NCBI GenBank assembly: GCA_903896925.1
Contig: CAITZM010000134.1
Span: 62,001-126,000 of the forward strand
DNA from: an uncultured Lentisphaerota bacterium
GTDB taxonomy: Bacteria > Verrucomicrobiota > Kiritimatiellia > CAIQIC01
Direction of reading: 5' to 3'
Length of the DNA: 64,000 nt
Positions 57,408 to 64,000 of this stretch are shown piece after piece; within the stretch, counting starts at the first letter, position 1, and the number at the start of each line of letters is the position of its first letter. The notes beneath the pieces are model-generated. The model was given only the letters and a program-made list of their open reading frames with translations. It had not been told where the DNA came from and did no database searches. Position numbers and translations under genes: made by a program.

Positions 57408-60400
57408 ATGCAGAAGCCCGAAAACAGCGTGCAGGAAGACAGGCCCCAGCGGAGTCTCATCATCGGCATCGGCGGCACCGGCACCGAGACGCTTGCCATC
57501 AACAAAAAGGCGGTGATTGAGAAGTTCGGCACCATGGAAAACATTCCGATGGTCCGATACCTGTGCATGGATACCGACCCCACCTGGTGGCTTGGACAAC
57601 AATCACGGGTGGAGAAGAAAGTTCGCCTTTCGGAGCAGGAAGTCGTGGACATCCAGATCCAAGGGGTGGATGAACTGTATCAGGGGATCAGGCAGGGTGG
57701 ATATCCGCACTATGCTTGGTTTGACCTCCAGAAGCTGAGCAACCTGAAGAGCGTTGGCAGCGGCGCCGGCACGGTGCGACAGATGGCTCGGCTGGCGTTC
57801 TGGTACAACTACAATGCGATCCGCGAGAAGATCGAGAAGCAGCTCAAGGAGTTGCGCAACGACTCGGTGGCGACCTACATGCGAGCCAAGCATGGCATCC
57901 AACTAAAGGATGGTGTCAGCGTGTACATCGTCGCCGGACTTGCTGGCGGCACGGGCTCGGGCATCGTGCTCGACACCGCTTACCTCGTCCGCAAGATCCT
58001 CAAGGACATGGGGATCGCCGGCGAGAACCAGATCGTGGGCTACGGGGTGCTGCCCCAAGCTTTCAGGCATCTGGAGGGCACCAATGCCATGGCGAACGGT
58101 TACGCGGTGTTGAAGGAGCTAAACTATTACAGCTACAACTATTCGCCCGACAACCCGCTGGCGCAGGTGTTCGGCGAGCCCGTGTGGGACGCCGACTACC
58201 TAGGCGATGCGGTCAACCGGGTGACCTTCAGAGGCCAGCCGCCCTTTGAGTACTGCTACCTCGTGGACGCCCGCAATGCCAACGTCGACCTGGAGCGCAA
58301 GGACGTGCACCACATGGTTGCCAGCTCGATCTTCCACGAATTTGCGGGCAGCTTCGCGGCCTTCAAGCGGGGACGCCGGGTCAATGTCCGCAACCAGTTG
58401 AACCAGAATGATCGAGCGGACTGCCCCATCTGCTTCATGAGCTTCGGGGTGGCGTCAGCGCGTGCGCCGATGGGGGCGGTCAAGCAGATCCTTGCCCATC
58501 AACTCGCGCTCCAAGCTGTACAACAATGGATAGACAAGAAAGCCGTACCCGTCCGTCTGCTGGCCGATGACAACGGCACGGTCGGCCAGAGCATGGCGGA
58601 CTCCATCGTCGGTTCCATTCGCCGGAAGGCGGAAGACAAGGCGCTCTGCAACCAGGCCTTCAAGTGGCTGGTCGGCAGTTACATGCCGGCCAACGGCCTG
58701 AACCAGGCCGGTGTGCTTCAGGCCATCACGCAGGAGCAGAAGGAGCGCCTGACCGACCTGCCCTACGCGCTGCTTGAGGCCGTAAATCAGGAGTGGATCG
58801 TGGAAGCGTGGCCCTACGACGCCTTCACCAGCCGTGTGACCAACGCCTGGGAGCAGTGGCGTACCGATTTCGATGACGAGAGCGCCGACCGGATGCGTTG
58901 GGGCGAACGCATTCGCAAGCTGGAGGTCAACCGCCAGGCCGCGCTGAAGACCTACACAAGCCGCCTCCGCGAAGAGCTGTACCGGAAGTTCGAAGACGCG
59001 GAAAACTTCGGGCCCGCTTACGCGGTCAGTTCGATCCGCCTCCTCAAATCCGGCTTGTCACAACTGCAGCAAGTCTTCGTCCAGGAAGCCAACAGCGCGG
59101 ATGCCATCGCCGATATCCTCGGCGATACGTTCCTCATAAAGTCCATCGCCAACGACAGGGGGCCGTCCTTGAGCGCGCACATCGAGGCCGAGATGACGAA
59201 GGATCTGGAGCACCTGAAAGTGGCTCTCGATAGTTGGGGGTGGAACAAGCGAAAGGTTGTCAGCGATGCCGCCTACCGTTACCTGAAGCGCTGCGCAATG
59301 TGGTGCCGAGCTCGGATCGAGCAACGCTCGCGGCGCGAGGCGGGAGAACTGATGGAGGAACTGATTCGCTTCCTCAGCGGGCTGGAGGACGAATTGGTCG
59401 GACACGCGAGTCTTCTTGCCGAACTGGAGGAAACGATCGTCAAGCAGACGCTGGCGTGGAACACGAAGGCCATGCAGGACGGGAACGTCGGGACGCTGCT
59501 GTACGACACCGCGATGCTTGAACGCCTGGATGCGAAGCTGCAGGAGCTTCGCGGTGACCAGTACAGCGGAGGAACCGTCGCCCGGAAGGCGATCGACGCC
59601 ATCGGCGGCAGCTTGCGGGGCCTGAAGAAGGAGGACCTTCCGCAAGTCCTGGAAGGGCTGCTTCGGGCGGGACAGGAGGCGATTGGCGACCTCGATGAGA
59701 GGGGGTTGGAGGACACTCAATTCGCGGCCCACGACCTGCTCTCGGCGGCCTATCGGACGGACGACGCCCTAGACGCGGTTCTGCGAGAGGTCATTCGCAA
59801 GAGCGAGCCGTACGTGAGACTTGCGCCTGCAGTGTCTGATGGCGGCTGGACCTATGGTGCCTTCCTCAAAAAACTCACGGCCGCAGGGCTCCGCGGGGGC
59901 GGATTCAAGGAGAACGACGCGGACCCCGATCACGCCCGCGTAATCGAGAGCCTGGCCCGAAACGAGTGGAATGTGCGGGACGCAACCCGGCCGGTCGAGG
60001 ATTCGACTCAACTCCTCATGTTCCAGGAGTGCGGCGGCTTCCCGCTTCGCGCGCTCACGGGTGTCGCGGAGATGAAGGGGGCCTACGACCAGCACCGTGG
60101 CCAGCGGAATACGCCCCCCCTGCACATCAGCAAAGACGCGATCGCCGAGTGCTACCCGGACCTCTTCCCGCCCAGACCCGAAGTGCTGGAGAGGGCGCGC
60201 ATCGTACAAACTGTCGCCATCCCGCTGGGCTTCGTGTCCCAACGAGACTTCCCGGGCCTTAACGGCAGCGGCAAGCTAAACCGCCAGTTTGCCTTTCTCC
60301 GCAGGATTGTGGAGCTTGGCGAAGCACAACCTATCCCGGTGGGGCAGACCATCGAGGCGGTTGGGCAGAAGCTCGCCGGTAATCTCGATCTTCTAACCGA

Positions 60401-60674
60401 GGTAGAGAAAGCGCTCGGCGCGACAATGGAGAGCGCCACCAGTGCCGAAAAGGGCAGGTATGCCGTGCAACTCCGCCAGCATCTGGCAAAGAAGAGGGAT
60501 GCTCTAAAGGCTTCCGTGAGCGGCATCGACGCCGAAAATGAGCCGGCCTACCAGGCCGAACGGGATCGGGTCATTGCCTTCATGCGTAGGTACGGGCTTA
60601 CCAATGGAGCAGTAGAAGCGATGCGCAGTGAACTAAGGCCCATCGGTGCGACAACTGTTGCACTCTCGAACTAA
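57408..60674 (+). CDS. Large tubulin-like protein (Tubulin_2 type)
   Basis: 1088 residues, AGGAG seven bases before the ATG. The N-terminal GTPase domain starts SLIIGIGGTGTETL (nucleotide loop G20-G25) and contains the tubulin/FtsZ signature A-G180-G-T-G-S-G185 in VAGLAGGTGSGIVLDTAYLV, with MDTDP before it. The last ~700 residues are long helices with charged coiled regions (LEVNRQAALKTYTSRLREELYRKFEDAENF), unlike FtsZ, PhuZ or BtubA/B, which are about 300-450 residues. It is likely a GTP-binding, perhaps filament- or ring-forming protein. Adjacent to and co-oriented with the membrane VWA-PKD gene, and ending in a strong hairpin; the two form a two-gene unit. Confidence 0.85.
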   Translation: MQKPENSVQEDRPQRSLIIGIGGTGTETLAINKKAVIEKFGTMENIPMVRYLCMDTDPTWWLGQQSRVEKKVRLSEQEVVDIQIQGVDELYQGIRQGGYPHYAWFDLQKLSNLKSVGSGAGTVRQMARLAFWYNYNAIREKIEKQLKELRNDSVATYMRAKHGIQLKDGVSVYIVAGLAGGTGSGIVLDTAYLVRKILKDMGIAGENQIVGYGVLPQAFRHLEGTNAMANGYAVLKELNYYSYNYSPDNPLAQVFGEPVWDADYLGDAVNRVTFRGQPPFEYCYLVDARNANVDLERKDVHHMVASSIFHEFAGSFAAFKRGRRVNVRNQLNQNDRADCPICFMSFGVASARAPMGAVKQILAHQLALQAVQQWIDKKAVPVRLLADDNGTVGQSMADSIVGSIRRKAEDKALCNQAFKWLVGSYMPANGLNQAGVLQAITQEQKERLTDLPYALLEAVNQEWIVEAWPYDAFTSRVTNAWEQWRTDFDDESADRMRWGERIRKLEVNRQAALKTYTSRLREELYRKFEDAENFGPAYAVSSIRLLKSGLSQLQQVFVQEANSADAIADILGDTFLIKSIANDRGPSLSAHIEAEMTKDLEHLKVALDSWGWNKRKVVSDAAYRYLKRCAMWCRARIEQRSRREAGELMEELIRFLSGLEDELVGHASLLAELEETIVKQTLAWNTKAMQDGNVGTLLYDTAMLERLDAKLQELRGDQYSGGTVARKAIDAIGGSLRGLKKEDLPQVLEGLLRAGQEAIGDLDERGLEDTQFAAHDLLSAAYRTDDALDAVLREVIRKSEPYVRLAPAVSDGGWTYGAFLKKLTAAGLRGGGFKENDADPDHARVIESLARNEWNVRDATRPVEDSTQLLMFQECGGFPLRALTGVAEMKGAYDQHRGQRNTPPLHISKDAIAECYPDLFPPRPEVLERARIVQTVAIPLGFVSQRDFPGLNGSGKLNRQFAFLRRIVELGEAQPIPVGQTIEAVGQKLAGNLDLLTEVEKALGATMESATSAEKGRYAVQLRQHLAKKRDALKASVSGIDAENEPAYQAERDRVIAFMRRYGLTNGAVEAMRSELRPIGATTVALSN

Positions 60675-61122
60675 ACACACCACCCTGCGAGGGGCGGAAT
60701 AGCCCGCCCCCCGCAGGGTCGCGAAGAAAGACACGCGAGATACAAAGCGACTTATATCTCGGACGCACGTCCTGCCAGCATGACTTGAACCCTGGTGTTA
60801 TGCGGATTGAACCTGAGTTCTACCACGTTCGAATCTTCTTGCCCTCCCCCTTCGGTCCCGCATGGCGTCTCTCTTAGTGCGTCAAGATAAAGACCGATTC
60901 TTCACCCCGCTCCGAGAGCCTTTCGATGCCTTGGTATGCCAATCCGACGAATTGACCCAGGGCGCGCAGCCGCTCGCGCTAGAAGGGCTTCAGCAATGAG
61001 CGCCGTTACGAAACAGGGTGCCAATAATGGGCGCACCATCGACGTTTCTTGTCCGAGGTGCATATGGTATAATTTTTTTCACAGCGGTGGGCATACTGAA
61101 CCAGCTTAAAGGAATCGAATCA
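60675..61122. other. Intergenic region after the tubulin-like gene
   Basis: 448 bases holding the hairpin at 60683-60718 and otherwise no recognised gene; base composition turns less GC-rich here. The promoter of the PLP-enzyme gene should lie here; TATAAT at 61068-61073 is a possible -10 box. Confidence 0.45.
60683..60718 (+). terminator. Strong hairpin after the tubulin-like gene
   Basis: CCCTGCG (60683-60689) and GGGGCGG (60691-60697) pair with CCGCCCC and CGCAGGG around an AATAG-type loop. No T-run follows, so termination may depend on other factors, but position and stability suggest transcript end protection or termination. Confidence 0.55.
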
Positions 61123-62607
61123 ATGTTCGCAAAAAAGCCGCAAATAGTCGGCGCGAGTGTGTACGTTAGAACACTCGGAGGGAAGCGTGTCCGCTACGTC
61201 AACCTGGACAACACGGCAACAACACCGGCTTTCCTTGAAGTGAGAGATGCGGTTAGCGGCTTCATGGAGTACTACGGCAGCATCCATCGTGGGTCAGGCT
61301 ACAAGTGTCTCTTCTCCACTTGGCTGTATGAGCATTGCCGTCGCCGGGTCCGCAACTTCGTCAGCGCAGATCCCAACTACCATGAAGTACTGTTCACTGC
61401 GAATACCACTTCTGCAATCAACAAAGCGGCGCGTGTGCTCAAGCTGACGAAGAAAGATGTCGTTCTGGTCTCTGAGATCGAGCATTCCTCAAATGATCTG
61501 CCGTGGCGGCAGTGTGCGAGTCTCTGCCGATACGGGGTAAACCGCGACAACCAGATCAATCTTGAATCGATCTCGTCCGAGTTGTTGCGACTAGGCCAGC
61601 GGGTGAAGCTCATTACTGTCGCTGGTGCATCGAACGTCACCGGGCAGATATCCCCGTACCATGAGATAGCGGAGATAGCGCATCGCTACGGCGTGCCTAT
61701 TTTCGTTGATGGTGCACAACTTGTTCCTCACCGTCACATCACAATGGGGGAAGAGAAAGATCCTCGCCACTTGGACTTCCTTTCATTCTCTGGCCATAAG
61801 TTGGGTGCCCCGTATGGGTCTGGAGTCTTGATTGGTCCGTCCCGCTTCTTTGCGCCAAGGAATATTCCTCCGGACGAGCCTGGTGGTGGTACGGCCGATG
61901 TGGTGACCGATGATGTCGCATTCTGGTCTGCATCTCCTGATAGGTTCGAGGCTGGAACACCGAACGCGGCGGGTGTTGTCGCATTAGCAAAGGCCATCGA
62001 GGTGTTGCAGAACTGTGGGATGTCAAACGTGGCAGCGCATGAGACACGGCTTTGGCGTCGCGCTTGCGCAGGACTCAAGCGCATAAGAAATCTTGTCCTT
62101 TACGTTGATCCCGACGACCATCTGATCCACACGCCTGTGCTTCCCTTCAACTTGGAGCGATACCCACACGGTCTGGTAGCGGCCATACTAGGTTTCGAGT
62201 ATGGGATCGGAGTGAGACATGGGCGGCATTGCGCTGACAGCCTCGTCCTTCGTCTGCTGCGGTTGGGAAAACGACAGAGCGCAAGGATCATCCGCGATGT
62301 CGTGGATAAGGGCATGGTGTCGCATGTCTACGGAGTTGTTAGGCCAAGCATCGGTATCTGCAACAACGAGGTGGACATCGACCGCTTGCTGGATGCTGTG
62401 GAACGTATAGCGAGAGACGGAACCCGCTTCAAGTATGAGCCTGAGTTCATACAGCATGGCCGAGCGAGAACCCGCTTGCGCCAAACCGGAGAGTACCTGC
62501 CGGTAGGGCGATCAGTTGACGATCTGCTGGGTCTTGGTTCTCCCCCTCAAGTCCTGACCTCCATCGCTAACTTCGACTTCAGCAAAGACAGCCATCGGAT
62601 GGAGTGA
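61123..62607 (+). CDS. Class V aminotransferase / cysteine-desulfurase-like PLP enzyme
   Basis: 494 residues from the ATG at 61123 (AAAGGA about ten bases ahead). PLP fold type I: LDNTATTPAF start, EIEHSSNDLPW, the aspartate strand IFVDGAQLVPH, PLP lysine in FSFSGHKLGAPYGSGVL, and the loop RHGRHCADSLVL, with Cys at the position of the SufS/CsdA catalytic residue. It would remove sulfur or selenium from cysteine-like substrates or act on a related amino acid. The length exceeds the usual ~400 through a C-terminal extension. The genes that follow are amino-acid ABC transporter genes, which hints at an uptake-and-use pair. No SufE partner is visible. Confidence 0.83.
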   Translation: MFAKKPQIVGASVYVRTLGGKRVRYVNLDNTATTPAFLEVRDAVSGFMEYYGSIHRGSGYKCLFSTWLYEHCRRRVRNFVSADPNYHEVLFTANTTSAINKAARVLKLTKKDVVLVSEIEHSSNDLPWRQCASLCRYGVNRDNQINLESISSELLRLGQRVKLITVAGASNVTGQISPYHEIAEIAHRYGVPIFVDGAQLVPHRHITMGEEKDPRHLDFLSFSGHKLGAPYGSGVLIGPSRFFAPRNIPPDEPGGGTADVVTDDVAFWSASPDRFEAGTPNAAGVVALAKAIEVLQNCGMSNVAAHETRLWRRACAGLKRIRNLVLYVDPDDHLIHTPVLPFNLERYPHGLVAAILGFEYGIGVRHGRHCADSLVLRLLRLGKRQSARIIRDVVDKGMVSHVYGVVRPSIGICNNEVDIDRLLDAVERIARDGTRFKYEPEFIQHGRARTRLRQTGEYLPVGRSVDDLLGLGSPPQVLTSIANFDFSKDSHRME

Positions 62608-62790
62608 AAGACTTGATATTGACGGTATCATGTGCGCTATGTATGGTATCCGAAATGTGTTCTACGCGACCATGCGCGAACTGAAAATATGGGCCTGTTG
62701 TAGCAGTTCCTCTAGTTTTCGCTCGTTGGCACTCATGGTGCTAAGAGAGGCATCGCAAAAATGGCAGGGAACAGAAGAAAGGAGATGGTC

Positions 62791-63669
62791 ATGAAACGAA
62801 CGGTGTTGATGGTCACGGTCCTACTGGCATTGGGATTCGCGGGGTGCTCGTCGAGAGATCAACAGGGCGCTGTAGCACCGGCCAAGCAAGAGACAACGAT
62901 GGACAGAGTCCAGAGGACGGGCATTTTGCGCGTGGGATTTTTCCTAATGGAACCCATGATTATGCGGGATAAGGAAGACAACCCGTATGGGCTCTTCGTC
63001 GACATTGCCGAGCAATTGGCCGCGGACCTGCGATGGAAAATCGAATACAAGCAGGTTGATCTGAAGAACTTCGGGGCCGCTCTCCAAGCCGGAGATTTCG
63101 ACCTCTCAATAGGGCCTACATTCTCCTCCCCCAGCAGAGCGTCTGGAGTCTCCTTCACACGCCCCATCTTCTATCTGGGCTACACGGGTATCACCACAGC
63201 TGACAAGACCGAGAAGTTTAAGACGTGGGCACATGTCGACCAACCGGGTGTTCGGGTCGCTGTCAAGCAAGGGTCCGCCATAGGTGACTATGTGACGCGA
63301 GTCTTCAAGAAGGCCCAGATCATCTCACTCGAGCAGCCTGCGCTTAGTGCGCCCTTGGCAGCCGTGCCTGGGCAGGCCGATATTGGGCTGATGAATCAGG
63401 TAACGGTATTCACCTTCCTTCGCGATAACCAGCAGGCGAATCTGAAGGAGATACTGGCGGATGCCCCGGTCGAGTTCACCGGAGTTTGTTGGGCAACAAG
63501 GCCGGACGACCCGCGATGGCTTGAATTCATCAACACAGCACTTAAGCACTACGAAGACACGGGCCGGATCGTCGAATGGGAGAAAAAGTACAAGATACCG
63601 TTTTTGTACCACGAGAAACGCACGCTCCAGTTCGATACGGGCGATGAAAGGAAGACCCTTGAGCGGTGA
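62791..63669 (+). CDS. Amino-acid ABC transporter solute-binding lipoprotein
   Basis: 292 residues from the ATG at 62791, with AAAGGAG six bases upstream. The lipoprotein signal ends in LGFAGC, so it is lipid-anchored. Family 3 solute-binding features: TGILRVGFFLMEPM start, NPYGLFVDIAEQLAADL, DLSIGPTFSSPSRA, VAVKQGSAIGDYV and a C-terminal hinge WLEFINTALKHYEDTGRI. It binds a polar amino acid or related molecule in the periplasm for the permease gene that follows. Confidence 0.92.
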   Translation: MKRTVLMVTVLLALGFAGCSSRDQQGAVAPAKQETTMDRVQRTGILRVGFFLMEPMIMRDKEDNPYGLFVDIAEQLAADLRWKIEYKQVDLKNFGAALQAGDFDLSIGPTFSSPSRASGVSFTRPIFYLGYTGITTADKTEKFKTWAHVDQPGVRVAVKQGSAIGDYVTRVFKKAQIISLEQPALSAPLAAVPGQADIGLMNQVTVFTFLRDNQQANLKEILADAPVEFTGVCWATRPDDPRWLEFINTALKHYEDTGRIVEWEKKYKIPFLYHEKRTLQFDTGDERKTLER

Positions 63670-63705
63670 GCGTCTACCGTTCAGCGGCAATGAGGGCGTT
63701 AAGTC

Positions 63706-64000
63706 ATGGATTTGACCATTGCATACCGCTATCTGCCAGAATTCCTGCATGGTCTGTGGCTCACGACCCTGCTCTCCGCTGAAGTAATAGCACTGGGCAC
63801 GCTCGTCGGTCTTGTCTTTGTACCTCTCCGGATATCTAGGCGGTGGTATTTTCGATGGGGGTCTTGGCTGTTGGTCAACCCCTTTCGTATCTTGCCGGTA
63901 ATGGTATTGCTGGTTTGGGGGTTCTTCTCTCTCCCGATCGCCCTCGGTGTGCCCATGGCCCCCTGGTGGGTAGCTGTTCTCGCCCTCGGTCTCAACATGG
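63706..64000 (+). CDS. Amino-acid ABC transporter permease, N-terminal part
   Basis: 98 residues before the window ends. Begins MDLTIAYRYLPEFLHGLWLTT, the usual start of HisM/GlnP-type permeases, with two further membrane segments (LLVNPFRILPVMVLLVWGFF; VAVLALGLNM). GAGGG precedes the ATG by nine bases, 36 bases after the solute-binding gene. The ATPase gene should lie beyond the window. Confidence 0.85.
   Translation, partial: MDLTIAYRYLPEFLHGLWLTTLLSAEVIALGTLVGLVFVPLRISRRWYFRWGSWLLVNPFRILPVMVLLVWGFFSLPIALGVPMAPWWVAVLALGLNM

Overview
The window is high-GC bacterial DNA from a Gram-negative organism: it encodes an outer-membrane beta-barrel protein, a lipoprotein solute-binding protein and twin-arginine/Rieske respiratory proteins. 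The GloVer/FG-GAP repeat protein, the gene repertoire and recurrent intergenic TTCCAA/TTGGAA palindromes make me lean to the Verrucomicrobiota-Kiritimatiellota neighbourhood. That is a guess from gene content, not a phylogenetic result.

Bases 1-36257 look like ordinary chromosome. They carry dnaE; two signalling genes (a degenerate GGDEF-REC-REC protein and a LuxR-type response regulator with a cysteine cluster); and a five-gene operon, 7218-12870, encoding a sugar epimerase, YaiO-like barrel, HEAT protein, GT2 synthase and diguanylate cyclase, which reads as a c-di-GMP-linked exopolysaccharide system. A secreted repeat protein follows, then a four-gene respiratory operon (b6-type cytochrome b, Rieske protein and two bd-like membrane subunits, one with a C-terminal heme c). 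Next come an ATP-grasp/FHA pair, a MNT/HepT-like pair, a UDP-glucuronate decarboxylase, a large hybrid histidine kinase, gyrB-gyrA, gluQ, adenosine deaminase and two membrane proteins.

At 36258-36302 lies the 3' part of a tRNA-Pro gene (minus strand) without its 5' half. This is the scar left when an element integrates into a tRNA 3' end, so 36303 rightwards is probably a mobile island of at least 27 kb whose other end and integrase lie outside the window. Its left part (36.7-45 kb) has a replication module (excisionase-like protein, primase-like protein, SF3-type helicase), a candidate iteron/AT-rich origin at 40691-40795, and five proteins I do not recognise. A frameshifted BNR/VPS10-type repeat gene follows.

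The most interesting part is 49064-60674. On the minus strand a translationally coupled operon encodes a RuvB-like AAA+ ATPase, a MoxR-like AAA+ ATPase and a DUF2201-like protein with a VWA domain and a degenerate zincin motif. Two excisionase-like DNA-binding genes lie divergently next to it. On the plus strand a predicted membrane-anchored VWA-PKD protein with a cytosolic tail is followed by a 1088-residue protein with the tubulin/FtsZ GGTGSG signature. I read these as one candidate system: a cell-surface VWA/PKD sensor or anchor coupled to a tubulin-like GTPase, with MoxR/VWA and RuvB-like ATPases as remodelling machinery, possibly for conflict or defence. A cysteine-desulfurase-like PLP enzyme and the start of a polar amino-acid ABC transporter close the window.
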